The notes under the pieces: generated by a model | What the model saw: only the letters and a program-made list of their open reading frames with translations | What the model was told of the DNA's origin: nothing | The model's database searches: none | Part shown: one piece after another, positions 12,215 through 59,560 of the stretch | How positions within the stretch are numbered: the stretch's first letter is position 1 | Layout: each line of letters starts with the position of its first letter | Assembly (NCBI RefSeq): GCF_037893015.1 | Contig: NC_133660.1 | Location: 167,898,363-167,962,362, forward strand | Direction: 5' to 3' | DNA from: Macrotis lagotis | Taxonomy: Eukaryota; Chordata; Mammalia; Peramelemorphia; Peramelidae | DNA length: 64,000 nt | Made by a program: the position numbers and the translations under genes

Positions 12215-14360
12215 GTAAATATATTTTCAATATCCAAAGATGATCCTATACCTCATATGCCTATAAACTTAACTCTTATACTTAAAAAGTAAGATAATGT
12301 ATAAATCAAAAAATCAGTTTGTAGATTGAAGATAACCTGGATTATAACCTGCATATGTCAAATAATAAAAATTTATGCCAGGCTAATATAATATTTTTCT
12401 ATGATCTTATCAGATTGGAGTTGGGCTAATAATTTTGAAGCTGGATTCTGAGCTCAAAAGGAATAAATATTTTCTTTTTTGGCCCTTTTTACCCCCATCT
12501 CAGAGTTTTATTCTGGGTTATTCTCCAAAATAAATCTTAGGAATAGCTGGTGTCTAGGTTTTTCTCAAATGTAAGTAGCATGGTCTCCAACTCCAAAGCA
12601 GACATTCATTATGCAGTATTTATATCTGGTATGGGATCAACTTTATTTCATTCACCACAGAAAATCCATAAAGCACAAATGATTCCTAGGAGCTTATTAA
12701 ATACAGAAGCATGAAACACTCAAATTAGTTCATTAAATTCTTCCTGGAAGATAAATACACTTGGAAGAAAGGAGCTGGTTGGGGATGGGAGGGTGGAGAA
12801 TGCCAAAGAAATTATCCATCTTCATTGAAATTGAACTGACCAAGCAAGAGGAGTTTATAAGACAGATGTAGGGTAAATGTAGGGAAATCATTATATACTG
12901 CTGACCATTTTCCTTCTCTAAGAAGAATATTATTGAAATATTCTCACTTGACATTCAAGGATGAGGAAGTCTCCTCTCGGGATTTCTCTTTTTTAGGTCA
13001 AAGACATATCTCCTAGCACCATATTCCTTTGAAGGAACTTCATTACTTCTCTGACTACTGCCCTATACACTGGGCAGGAAAATTTTTTCAGGAACCTTAA
13101 CCCCTGTGCTTAAGAAAGGAAAAAAAAATGCAAGAGGAGATGATGAGTAATTAGAAATACAAAAATTGTTTACTTATTGCTTTAGGGTAGGAAAAGAGGA
13201 AGGGAGAAATTGTTTTGTCCTCATTTGTTTCACTCCAGTCTGGAAGTCCAATGAAAGTATATAAAAAGGAGACAGTGAGATAGGCAAGCTGAGACATTTC
13301 ATAGTTTGAGAGAAAAAGTAACTTTATCAGCAAGAATATTTCCCCTACCACTCAGCTGACATTCCTGTTAGGGGCAACTCCTGTCACTGAGAATAAATTA
13401 GATGAGTTCCCTTCTTCTTTTCAGAAATACATTAACACACATGGCAAAATCTGCAGCAGATGCCCAACAAACAAATTTCCAAGCTTAAAATCTCATCAAA
13501 ATACTTGGAGGATTCATAAAATTGTCCAAGAATTCCAACGATCAATACCCATTATAAATATACTCCCCTTTTAAAAATAAATATTTAAATCCTGCAGAAA
13601 ATAACTAAATGTCATCTGCTATTTTGCAAAGAATAATGATTGTAAATTGTAGTTGTAATAATTGTTAAGTTGCTTCAAATAAGCATTGCCATCTCTTTGT
13701 AGTACTTGAAAACCCCACCTGCTAAGCCTAGTTGGTCTTTCTTAGCTCTCTATTCTTTTGCCTTTCCAATATTTCGGTTCATTGGTCACTTAGTGGCACT
13801 GAGGAGTTCATCTTCGCTGTTAAAAATAATTCCAAATGTCTTTAACTTCTTTTCAGAGTGGTAGTATTGTCTGTCTGTGCAGTAACCACCAGATGGTAAT
13901 GAAGAGCAATTTGATTCCTCTCTTCTGAGAATTAAGTATGTTAACAACTTTGGCATATTTAGCTTTGCTGACTAGAAATTCAAGTTCAATTCTAAAAGCT
14001 AGGCTGCTCAGTTACATGGCAAATGAATGTGCAGTTGAAATATTCTAATTAATAATATTTATAAAAACAAGTTTTCTTTGCTATGTGGAATTATTATGAA
14101 GCTTTTTTAAAGCATTATAAAACAATATAAAATCTTCCCTTTACATCCCCAATGTTTCTCTGAAGGCTGATATTCAGTAAATATTTGAAAGTTTACAGAA
14201 TACAAGAAGCATCCTAATATAGTGGACAGGGTAGTGACCAAATATGCCGTTAATTTGCTGTCAAACCTCACCTAAGTTGTTTTATTTCTCTATATTCTTG
14301 GATCTTTAATCCTTAAAATAAGGAGGATATACTAGGCAACTTTTATGATGTTTTTCAGTG
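12215..14360. other. Intergenic, apparently mostly single-copy
   Basis: No named repeat or gene seen. A CTCF-like motif lies at 13886-13898. Confidence 0.5.
13886..13898 (+). promoter_or_regulatory. CTCF-like motif
   Basis: CCACCAGATGGTA resembles the CTCF core CCASNAGRTGGCA with one key difference (GGTA for GGCA). One motif match in 64 kb is weak evidence. Confidence 0.25.
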
Positions 14361-14367
14361 CAGTAAT

Positions 14368-14407
14368 GGTGTGTGTGTGTGTGTGTGTGTGTTTGTGTGT
14401 GTGTGTA
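14368..14407. repeat. (TG)n microsatellite
   Basis: About 20 TG units with one TT interruption. Confidence 0.95.
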
Positions 14408-14775
14408 TGAATGTTATTATTTATTTATTAGAAAAATAATGTTTCCCTTTAGATTTGGGCAAATTGACAAAGATAATATTAAATTTACAATAATACAAAA
14501 TTGATTGAGTACATTTGAATTTGAATTGAATTGAATACATTTACATTGTATTTTTTCTTTATATCAAGGAGGCATGTTGGAATTCCTTCTACCAATTTAG
14601 AAAGAAATTTGTCTTAATCAATGACCAAGTTTTTATTACGCCTTTACTTAACATCAAGTTCTGTGTTAAACCATGAGGATATAATGAAAAAAATGAAATC
14701 ATTCTTGCTTCATTCAAAAAATTCTCATTTTCCTGGAATTCAGAAGTTGATGAGAAGTGTCAGAGGCAGTATTTC

Positions 14776-14856
14776 TTTTTTTTCAAATAATTTTAAAGAT
14801 TTTATTATTTATTTAAAGCAATGACTTAAGTGATTTAAAGCAATGGGGTTAAGTGA
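14776..14856 (-). mobile_element. Severely 5'-truncated SINE (81 bp)
   Basis: Only the tail end of the SINE remains (caatggggttaagtg next to a T-rich run). It is bounded by a perfect 14-bp duplication agaggcagtatttc (14762-14775 and 14857-14870). Confidence 0.75.
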
Positions 14857-15239
14857 AGAGGCAGTATTTCAAAAAAAGTTTTTCTAGCTTTCACTCTAGA
14901 ACACCAACCATTGTACTAAGTTGTTTCATTTTCTTCTTTACATTTATGCGACCTTTACTGTTTTCTATTTTCAAATACTTGTTAATAAAACTGTGGAGTT
15001 AAATCTCCTTAATTGCCTAGAGCTTTTCCCAAATGTGGGTCTCTACTCCCTTTAGTATTAATGGAACAATGACTTTTTTAAACTGAATAACACAAAATCT
15101 TCATGTTAGTTTGACAAAAAATTTGATTTTTTAATGTGTTTCTACCATATTGTTTTATACAAAGTTGCTAAAATATCTTTTGAATAAAGGAATAACTATA
15201 TAATTATGACATCTTAAATTTATATTGTACCTTATTGAT

Positions 15240-16015
15240 AATAAAGAAACAACTAATTTACATTTATCTTCACAACAACTCTGAGGATTGGCTAGGGTAT
15301 TTCCATTTAAGAGAAGGAAACTGAGACTCATATAAGTTAAATAATTTGCTCAAAATCACACAGTTAGTAAGAAACAGAGCTTGTTTTCAAACCTCCGTCC
15401 TCAGAATCCAAGTCCTGTGCTCTTTTTACAAAAGGAATTAATGAAAATTGTGAAATTCAGGGATTTCATAAAGCGAATATTATCTCTCCTTTTAAAGGTA
15501 TAAAAAAATTCAAGATACTGGAAAATTTTGGAATACTTCCATTGGAATTTTTTAATTAGAGTGGAGAAATATTAGTACTTTTTAGAAACACTGTGTACTA
15601 GTGAAAAAAAAAAGTTAGACTGAGAGCCAGTGTATATCTAGTTGTCTGACCTTTAGTCAATCATTTATTCTATATGAGCTTCAATTTCCTCATCTGTAAA
15701 AGGAAGATAAACCAGAATATCTCTAAGATCTCTTCCAATTCTAATTTTCTGTAATTCACTAGATTCTCAGATCCCAGAATCAGTGCTGCTGGAGGATAAC
15801 AACCAACTTATATAATTTCGGAGAGATAGAAGAATATTATAGATGAATTACTTTAATATATAAGAATTGAAAGTTTATGGCCTTAGAGATAATCAAGGCC
15901 CATATTAGGGATCATTTTACAGATAAAGATACTGAGGCCAAGAGAGACCATTGTGACTTTTCCAAGGTCTCTCATGGTACATAATAGAGTTAGAATTGGA
16001 ACTTAGGCCTATATT
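15240..16015. repeat. Cluster of three MIR-type remnants
   Basis: 15240-15430 (minus), 15610-15760 (plus; 'cttcaatttcctcatctgtaaa') and 15880-16015 (minus; 'acagataaagatactgaggcc'). Mutual divergence is high, so they are ancient. Confidence 0.6.
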
Positions 16016-16445
16016 TACCAACTGATAAGATTCTATCCTATTTCTAACCAGACCATTAGCAAACTAATTGACTGAACAACAGGTTAGCCAAGAAAACACA
16101 ATATTAAAATAATTGAGTGTATTACTTTAAAGCTAGAAATGATATTTCTGAGTATGAAATACAAAGACCTTAAAAGTCCAGATTTTTTTAGAATAGCAAC
16201 CAAACCCAGACTGAATTTAATGAAATTCTTGAGTCATTAAAAATATCAAATAAGAAATTGATAGGTAAGAAATCAAAGATAATTTATAACATATCTAGTT
16301 AATATTTTAGGGTTATGAAATAGTTTATATTTTCAGTACCTGCTGAATACTAATTATGCAGGTAAAGGTATGAGCTGAATTCAGTGCATCTGTACCACTA
16401 AGCCACTAAACTAAAAACAAAAATTTGAAAACAAAAGCATCGAAC

Positions 16446-16495
16446 TATATATATATATGTATATATTATATATATATATAATATATAAATATCAT
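16446..16495. repeat. (TA)n-rich microsatellite
   Basis: Interrupted TA run. A 77-codon frame across it is not a gene. Confidence 0.85.
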
Positions 16496-16869
16496 TATAA
16501 TATAAATGACAGGAAAAGTAATCAAGTAGAATACCATTCTCTTTACTCACATGGAAAAGTGTGTAACATACCATTCTCTGAATTTAATAGGCACTTAGAA
16601 ATATGTTGCATTGCTTTTTATTCTAGACTCCAATTGGATAGGTACCAAAGATGCTTTTCTGAGTCAGTTATCAATCTTTCAACTTCATAAACTTAGATGT
16701 AATGAACCCATGCAGAGTTTTATATTAAAAATATTATTAGTATTATGATTGGAGAAACTGGGATAGAAAGCAGCAACAGAGAGAACTGAAGAGGCCAAAT
16801 TTATAATTTGGGGATAGAGTTTAATATGAAAGATAACCTGTAAAAATCTACAAGATTTGAAATTGGTTT

Positions 16870-17141
16870 ACTTTAATACATTCATTTATTCACTCTACAA
16901 TCCCACCAGATCCATCTACTTACAATTATACAAGACATTCCTTTTGCCTCTGTACCTTTATATAGTTCTCCTTCATTACTAGAAGGCACTCTTTTTTTCA
17001 GTTACCTCTTTCAACCTTGATTTCCTTCAAAACTTCAAAACTTAACTCAAGTGGCATCAATCCTTTCTGGATCCCCAACTGCGACTTCTCCTTCCCACCA
17101 CCTGCACAAATTACTTTGCATTTATTTTGTTGTTAACGATA

Positions 17142-17202
<61 letters not shown>

Positions 17203-17335
17203 ATATATATGTCTCCTCTGATAGAATGTAAGCTCCTTGAGGATGAGTATTATTTTTCTCTTGGCATCAGTGACATCTAGAATAGTGTCTCCCATATAGA
17301 GGGCATTTAATAAATAAATACTTCTTGATTTATTC
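16870..17335 (+). repeat. LINE2-type 3' region containing an (AT)n tract
   Basis: 'gtaagctccttgaggatgagtatt...tagaatagtgtctcccatatag..catttaataaataaatacttcttga' is the L2 end. The (AT)n at 17144-17211 has expanded inside it. Confidence 0.65.
17144..17211. repeat. (AT)n microsatellite
   Basis: More than 25 AT units with two GT interruptions near the end. Confidence 0.95.
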
Positions 17336-17344
17336 TTTTTTCCT

Positions 17345-17470
17345 GGGGGGGGGAGCAAAGGAGTTAAATGACTTGCTTAAGGTCTCATAGCTACTAATAT
17401 CAAGTATCTGAGACTCAGGTCCTCTGACTCCAGGATCAATGCTCCATTCACTGTGCCACCTACCTGCCTT
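17345..17470 (-). mobile_element. Older tRNA-derived SINE, antisense
   Basis: Diverged copy of the same SINE group (gttaaatgacttgcttaaggtc ... gtgccacctacctgcc). It begins with a G run. Confidence 0.7.
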
Positions 17471-17484
17471 TTCTTGATTGATTA

Positions 17485-18175
17485 TTGATGGTAGTGAATA
17501 TTACACTGGACTTGGAGTCAGGAAGACCTTGTTCAAATCTGCCTACTGTTACTATGTGACTGAAAATGCCAATTAATCTCTCTCAGTCTCAGTTATTTTA
17601 TGTTTAAATTTAGGATAAATTCACAATGGGAATAAGCACCTTTTTCACATGGTTGTGAAAAGCAAATTCTTCTTTCTTGAAAAAGTGCTTCATACAAGAC
17701 CTATATAAAATTACTTGTTATCTAGGGAAGGAGAAGGAAGTGAAGGAGGAAGAATATTTGGAACTCAAAATTTTATAAAAAATGAATGTTAAAAACTGTC
17801 TTTACATGTAATTGGGAAAATACTATTAAGATAGTTTTAAAAAAAAGGAAAAGTGCTTATTTTTTGGTTGAACGCCCCTTAAGAGGGGTAACTAGCACTT
17901 GACCTTTATCAAAGATAATTGAAAATATGCTTATAATATATAAATATTATTAACTACTGATTCCTGTGCCAGGTGATACAGCAGATCCTGGCTTGGACTG
18001 ACATCAAATCTAGCCTCAGAAACTTACTAGGTGTGTGACCTTGGTAAGTTACTTAAACTTAGTCTGCCTCAGTTTCTTCATCTGTAGAATGGGAACAATA
18101 ATAGTACCTTATTAGGGTTGTTTTGAGAATCCAATGTTTTAACATTTTAAAGTACTTATCCCAATAATTGGGACA
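17485..18175 (+). repeat. Two MIR/MAR1-type CORE-SINE remnants
   Basis: 17485-17620 (acttggagtcaggaagacc...cagtctcagtt) and 17955-18175 (cttggactgacatcaaatc...cctcagtttcttcatctgt...ttaaagtacttat) show the tRNA head, CORE and L2-like tail order. Between them is AT-rich unique sequence. Confidence 0.7.
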
Positions 18176-18179
18176 TGAT

Positions 18180-19735
18180 ATTTCCTTCCATCCATAGGAA
18201 TCCTAGAAAATACATCTAGGAGAAGGAGGATTAGACAGAAGAGATAGACTATTCATGCAGTAAGAGTGGAGGACAATTGATGGACAGCCAGAATGATTGA
18301 TTATTACCAATAGAATTTTAACTTTACAAGGATGCAGTGCATTTGGGTTATTCTTCTACAGAGAATTAACAGGGCAAGAGTTACACAGGATAAGAAGACA
18401 TGGAGGGGTTGTAATTTATTCTATAGGAGACAGTGACAAGATAAATCAGATACAGAGTGAATTGAGAGAATCAGAATTGTGTTTATGACTTAATCTTTTC
18501 TATTTTATATATATTTTAAAATATTTTTAGATTGATTATATTCATTAGACTATATTCATATAGACTATAGGCCCCAAATTTGGGATTAAGTTCAAAAGAC
18601 TAGAGCTGATTTAATCATTATGTCAATATAGGAGGGGACAGAGGTTGCTTCCTTTCTGAGGTTGTCCTCAACATAAAGGAGAAGGAGGAAAAAGGAGAGG
18701 AGTTATAGTTGCAACAGTTCATGGAGCATCCATTCTTGGATGAGATGTAGGCATGGAAACAATTTATTGGATTTATTATTCCAAATCAAATTTAGTCTCT
18801 GACAGAGGGGCACCACCAAGGATGTGCCTCAGTCTGAAAAGCAGTCTTTTACTCACTCTCTATTATTAGGCAGGAACCCTTCAGGGGCCTTGATTCACTG
18901 GGGGTGGGGGCTGTTTATTTCTCTGAATCTTCCCCCCCCCCTTTTTAGCTTCATTTGAATTTGGGCAAAGAAAGCAAATGATCCTCTGGGCTGTAATGAC
19001 TAATTTAAGTGAATTTGTCCCAGTGTACCAGAATTCAGTGATGGCTCAGTTTTAAGGATAGGATATATATTTCAGACCAAGCCCTATGTAGTCAGCTCAG
19101 AAATTCATGATGTTTGTGGAGGGAAAATATGGATGAATCAATGTCAACCTATCAATATTTATAAAAAATTAATCAATATTATCGTGACTACTCATGTAGT
19201 TTTCTCTCTTTTCAGGATCACTTTCATTGCTAAGTGCAAACACCTTCTTGAATTAAAGACTTAGTAAATAACATTTATCCTGTGGATTTAGTTTACCTAC
19301 ATTTTATCAAAACTTATGGTAAAATATTTCATGGTATTTTTATGAAAAAGATGAAGAATTATGGATTGGATGGTAATATAATTAAACAGATTTAAAACTG
19401 GTTTGATGGTGGGATTTTAAAGAACATATTTTAATGATTCAATATCAATGGAGCAGGAGGCTTGCAGTTCTTGACTCTGTGATGTCTGCCATCTTTTTCA
19501 ATAATTGAAAAACAGGATGCTCAATGAGTTTCTAGATAATGAAATTGTTAGAGAAAGCTTAACAAGTAGATGACAGAGTAAGAATCAAAAAGGATTTTGG
19601 TAGCCTTGAGCATTAGGTCCATTCCAGTAAGATAGAATTCATTAGGAACAAATGTAAAATCTTCTAACTTGTGTACAAAAAGTCATCTCCCCAAGCATAA
19701 GTTGGTATATGCATAATTGGAAACAATTGTGGAGA
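18180..19735. other. Intergenic, nothing recognised
   Basis: Contains a C run near 18933 and no gene. The frame at 18297-18488 has no domain. Confidence 0.45.
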
Positions 19736-19739
19736 AAAA

Positions 19740-20345
19740 AATTTTTAGAGGTTTTATTGGAGTGTAAGCTCAATACTAGTCTCTATTGTGATATGGAAGC
19801 TAAAGAAAAAAAAAACTAATGTGATATTGGGCTGCATTAAGAGGGCTGCATTAAGCCTCCCTAAGGTAGTGATAGTTTTCCCTCAGACTTTATCTGGAGC
19901 ATGGAGTTCAGTTTTTGCCACCTTGATTTGCCACCTTGAGGCAATCAGTATAATGAATGGCCTTTAGTCAAATGAGTATTGATTGAAGGAATTGAGTTGA
20001 CTCATACAGGATGTGATAACTTCTTCAAGCATGAGAGTGTCTTTCATGTTTGTTCTTTTTTGACCCATGGAGAGCAGAACCTGCAGCAATTAGAGGAAAT
20101 TGCAAAAAAGCCAATTTAGACTTGATGCCAGGGAAAACAAACAAACAAAAAACCTTGTTAACAATTAGAATTCTTTTAAATTGGAATAGGCTGCTTAGAA
20201 AGGTGGTGGGACTCCCCCTGGAGTCCTTCAAAAAAGGCTGGGCAAGCATTTGTCAGGTATGTTACAGTTAGAGGATTCATTTTGCATATGAGCTGGTTGT
20301 GATTGTTTCTTAGGTCCTTCCTAATTCTCAGATCCTGTACCTGAT
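19740..20345 (+). repeat. CR1/L3-like LINE remnant
   Basis: 'gggctgcattaag', 'ctggagcatggagttcagtttttgcc' and 'aaggtggtgggactccccctggagtccttcaaaaaaggctgggc' follow the order of L3/CR1 3' ends. The overlapping short open frames on both strands carry no known domain. Confidence 0.55.
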
Positions 20346-21499
20346 GATAAAAGATCAATGGAACAAAAGGAGCACAGAAGTTAAGTGAAAGAATGGAAAT
20401 GGAAATGGCTTCTTAAGAGGTTTCACTTGGCAGTGACATCTGATACACTGATTTAACTGTAGAAAAAATGAGCTCTTGCCTCCAAAGACATTTCTTATTT
20501 TTTCAAGTTTATTTTTCAGATAGTTCCCTTTGGGGTACAGGGGCCTTAGTAAAAATACATTGACATTTGGTTTGCTATAAAAGAAAATATTGAATAATAT
20601 TTGGAGAAATTAAGTAAAATATGATCAGATTTCAAGCAGATGGCAATTCTGAACATTCCAGCCATAGAAGACTCTGAAGAAACTAACCAATATACAATTT
20701 TTTTCCCCAAAACAGTCTGGCAACTTAGCTAGCACGTGAATTCGTATTCATTAGACTGGTTTCGAATTTCTACATTAAAATTCATCATTTCTATTAGACA
20801 GTTTTTGATTGCCTATTGTGTGCTGGAATCTATAAAATATGTGACTTCTACTAAAAATCTGAAGGAGGGGTGGGGTAGGGAGGGATTGTTTGGTACTGTA
20901 TGCTCTCCTTCCCAATTTGATGAAAGATCAGGCTTTAATTGAATATGTTTCTACATCTACCTACAAAAGCCCCTTAAACAGGACACACTAACTGGGGCAT
21001 GATCCCAAAGACCTTGCATAATGAAACTTATTTGGGTCATCAAATCAGGTTTCACCTTAGGAAAACCAACACATGCATAGCCAAACGAGTAAGCTATACG
21101 ACCTCTCCTTCCCACCCCCATCCCCCTTTTCTTTCTGTTCTTCATGTTTAGCAAATCAGAGCAATTAACTATTTTATATAGATTTGGGTGGCTGTGCACT
21201 CTTTATTTTTAGCTCAGCAGCCACAGGGCCATTTAAATCGTCATGATTTGTCCATGACCTGTTCGTTTCAGCTCCACATTTCCCTCCACCTGGTTTTAAA
21301 TCAGAGAACAAACAGAACCCACACACTAGCAAAGCAGGTATTCGTTTGATTTCCACTTTATTTTTAAACTTTCGAGAGCCAAAGAACCTTCGCTCCCCCC
21401 CCCCCCCTCCTTGTCTAGAAAATAAAACTGAAGGGGAGGTCTGAAAGCAAGTGTGCGTCATTCTGGGAGAGGGTTGCAAAGAAGTCAAAGTAATTTTCA
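20346..21499. other. Upstream flank of GABRA4, apparently single-copy
   Basis: No repeat named. It holds a palindromic E-box CACGTG near 20733 and a 14-C run near 21396. Several frames on both strands overlap each other and look incidental. Confidence 0.45.
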
Positions 21500-22230
21500 G
21501 TAGGCGTCCCCTTTCATCTCCCTCCAGAGGCCCCCGGGCCTGGGGGTTGCAGTGGGGCGGTTAAAGTGATGGGTGGGGGCAGGACATAAAGGATGGAAGG
21601 AAGCGAGGCAATGTTGGAGAGGGAAGGAGTCTTAGTGAAGGAACCAAGTTTTCTTCAGGCTTAAGCGTGGATCCTGAAGCTCGAGCTTATTTTGGAGGCT
21701 CCCTATCAGTCATAGGTTGGGGGCGCTTCCGTGGAATTGGAGCTTTTTACCACGAGCTGGCTCGCCCCTCTCCCCAGATTCTTGAAGGTGGTAGATCCGT
21801 AGTTTCTGGCCCGAAAGCCTCTCAGCTGATTTAGTTCTTGGAGGATGAAGCGGCTGAGGGGGAACTAGAAAGGCCCTATACCCCCATCCCGGACCCCTTT
21901 CCTTTCCCTGATAAAGAAAGAGGGATCGTCCAAACCCTCCATTTCATTGGCAAAAATCAAAATCCATCACTTGGGGGTAAGAGGATGAATGGAGGTGGGG
22001 GTGGGATTAAAGAAGGAGCTTGAAATAGGGGGTGGCCGTGGAGAATGTTCCTCTTTTTGCTCCCCAGAGTTGAAGGTTCAGACAAACTTGCACAGCCTGG
22101 ACTGTAGGGGGAAGGAGTGGGAGGGGTGCAGAGGTGGGCATCTACCTCTTTACATTTCAGCTTTTCCTAGAAAAGACTAGCGATTAAAATCAGGTCCTGC
22201 CTTCCCTCCTACCCGCACCCCAACCCCCCA

Positions 22231-22270
<40 letters not shown>

Positions 22271-22279
22271 GCACACACA
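22231..22279. repeat. (CA)n microsatellite in GABRA4 promoter/leader
   Basis: About 17 uninterrupted CA units, then CA/CG-interspersed units, ending about 170 bp before the start codon. The tract is likely polymorphic in length. Confidence 0.95.
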
Positions 22280-22301
22280 TGCTCATCCTGTGATGAGCGT
22301 G
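22278..22301 (+). promoter_or_regulatory. 10-bp stem hairpin between (CA)n and TG-rich tract
   Basis: Arms catgctcatc (22278-22287) and gatgagcgtg (22292-22301) pair over ten positions, with one G-T wobble and a CTGT loop. The flanks are CA-rich on the left and TG-rich on the right (to about 22350), so the stem could extend after a bulge. Any function is inference. Confidence 0.6.
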
Positions 22302-22435
22302 CTGGGTGAGTGTGTCAGAGTGTGAGTGTGAGCGCGAGTGTGCGTGTGTGCCCGCGCGGTTGCCAACCGCTGTGTGATCTCTCCGCTCCCTGGACTAGGC
22401 ATCTGCGAGACGAAAAACGTGTATAGGCTTAAAGT

Positions 22436-22451
22436 ATGGCATGTTGCAAAG

Positions 22452-22454
<3 letters not shown>
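22436..22454 (+). promoter_or_regulatory. Two overlapping upstream ATGs before the GABRA4 start
   Basis: ATG at 22436 (A at -3, G at +4, strong context) is in one alternative frame. After splicing exon 1 to exon 2 it stays open to TGA at 23125-23127. ATG at 22441 (G at -3) is in the other alternative frame and reads to TAA at 23037-23039, just inside exon 2. If the mRNA leader includes them, initiation at the true start would need leaky scanning. Confidence 0.6.
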
Positions 22455-57484
<35,030 letters not shown>

Positions 57485-58154
57485 TAATGCTTTTAGAATG
57501 CAACCTTCCCTTAAGAGCATTATATTAGCATTTTTGCATCAGGTTGAGTAGTGTGTATAGAATCTTATTTGTATTTACAACTGTCTAGTCAAAAAAGAAG
57601 CAGTAAGGTTATATGTAGGTGCAGTCCTTGGGTCTCATGTTACCTCTAGGATTTTGCATAAAAATACTATTGGCAATCCTCCTGTTGGAGTCATATTGAA
57701 TCAATCTCAACAGGAGCCATGAGTGTAAAGGCCAAATATACCTCTGAATATAATTTCCTGTTCAGTGATAGTCTTGGATTTGTAATCTAATGCTTTTATA
57801 ATTTGAGATTTTATCTAGATGTTAAAATGAAATACACTAGGGTGCAATTTCCAAAGAATAGCTTAAAATAAAACAAATAAAATTCATGGTTGACTGGCTA
57901 TGTGAAGGTCTGGAGTAATTTGGCTTTAAATGAAAGAAAAAAAATCCCTTAAATGGTTTAAATGCAATGAAACAGAAGATTTTGTATATTTCTAGTTTAT
58001 TAGTTCATTATTAAATACCACTTATGTGCTATATTTTTATATTGGCTTCTGTTTTGGTTTCTGCCACATGTAATGCCCTGAAATCCTTGAGACTGAGAAA
58101 TTTCACAAAAATTTAACAAATTTTAATAATTACTTTTCACATATGATGGAGCAT

Positions 58155-58330
58155 TGTGTAATTGAAAGAGTTCTGGCTTTCTAGTCCAAGGACAGGACTT
58201 AGATTAAAGTCCTGCTGCCTACTACCTCTGTGACTGTGGACAAGTCATTTCTCCTGATTTTAGCCTCTATTTCTCATTCCTGAGATAGACTTTGGACTAA
58301 ATGACCTCCAAGGCCCCCTTTACCTCCAAA
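58155..58330 (+). repeat. MIR-type remnant in intron 7
   Basis: 'gagttctggctttctagtcc...cctctgtgactgtggacaagtcatttctcc...aaatgacctcc' is a sense MIR-like order. Confidence 0.6.
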
Positions 58331-59412
58331 TATTTAATGTTAATAATCAAATTAAGAAAGTTATATTTTAAAGGGGTTTAAAATGATAAAGCTTCTGATT
58401 TTTCACTTTGATAATTGTGCATTATTACTATGGCAGATCAGTATGAGGAAAACTGCTAGAATGGAAGGGGATAATGTTTGAATGACTCCTGGGGCTCCCA
58501 GCCACTCTTTTCCTTCTCCAAAAGAGGGATTAGGTTATTATCATTGTAGGGTCAGAACAATGAAATTGTTTTGTGGTATATTTCTTCAGTATGCTGTCAA
58601 TGTCTGAAAAAATATGAGATATGCAGAACTCTCCATGTGAATCTCTAGCATAGATGGTCCATGGAGAACTCCTACAGGTGCTAATCTGGTTCTGGACCAG
58701 ATTCCTGTTTCATGAAATCTTTTGGAGATTTATTTATTCTGCCTGGAGGGAACCTTGGAAATCTGCTTCACCTTATATCACCAAATGCTTCTTGGAATGT
58801 TTTTGTAGCTTCTTTTAATATCACAAGCTATGATAGCAAGGTCAAAATAAGTACCTCAGGCCTTTTCCCATTAAAAGCTCCATGTAGAAATAACATCTCA
58901 TAATGTCTTTATGAAAAAGTGCTTCCGATTACAATAGCATGATTTTTTTTTTTTTAGTAGGGGGCCTAAAGAACATACAGAGAAGGAATCATTGGTGACC
59001 ATATTGGGTGTATTGGGTGATGACTCAGATAACTGTCACTCTGCAACCTTTGGCCATCTCTTGGCAGCAATAATAAAATTTTAACTTTGGGAAGTCAAAT
59101 ATAATTAGATATCTAGGGAAAAATATTTGAGCTTTATAGACTTATTCTTTGTTCTGGAGCATCTCAGCATGTCTGAATACAATCTGAGGTTTTCTCTTAG
59201 GTATCTTGTCCCATTTGTTTGAGAGAAGTTTATTCATAGAATACCCAATTGGAGAAGGGAGCCATCAATTTCCATAGTGCTCATAGCTTTGGAATTCTAA
59301 AGAACTAACTTATTCGAAAGCTATTTTTTATGTAACTAGAAAGACAAGTCAGACATTCTATGAGTGGAATTTGCTTTTTTTGTAGAAACTTAAAAGAATT
59401 TTTTAGTTTTTT

Positions 59413-59560
59413 AAAAATTTTTTGGCAAGGCAAATGGGGTTAAGTGACTTGCCCAAGGCTACACAGCTAGGTAATTATTAAGTGTCTGAGGCTGGATTTG
59501 AACTCAGGTACTCCTGATTCTAGGGCTGGTGCTCTATCCACTGTGCCACCTAGCTACCCC
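59413..59560 (-). mobile_element. Marsupial SINE in intron 7, antisense
   Basis: ggcaaggcaaatggggttaag ... gccacctagctacccc. The flanks are T/A-rich and a duplication cannot be fixed. Confidence 0.9.

Larger units (their letters stand above)
21500..22451 (+). promoter_or_regulatory. GABRA4: GABRA4 promoter and 5' leader, CpG-rich
   Basis: This kilobase is clearly richer in G+C and CpG than the rest of the window. It includes a GC-box-like 'ggggcgg' near 21553 and many CpGs, and it continues into exon 1 and intron 1. I see no convincing TATA box at a fixed distance from the start codon, which fits a CpG-type neuronal promoter. The transcription start cannot be placed from sequence alone. A (CA)n tract and a hairpin lie in its 3' part. 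Confidence 0.7.

Noticed and set aside
17144..17211. CRISPR-like or other regularly spaced arrays
   Set aside because: Only microsatellites and interspersed repeats are present, with no repeat-spacer organisation, as expected for an animal genome.
22338..22451. In-frame N-terminal extension of GABRA4
   Set aside because: The frame is open upstream, but the codon at 22338 is GTG and no in-frame ATG precedes 22452. Known alpha-4 proteins start at the MVS methionine.
58712..58903. Possible M2 exon or novel exon in intron 7
   Set aside because: The translation lacks any channel-lining motif and has no suitable splice sites.
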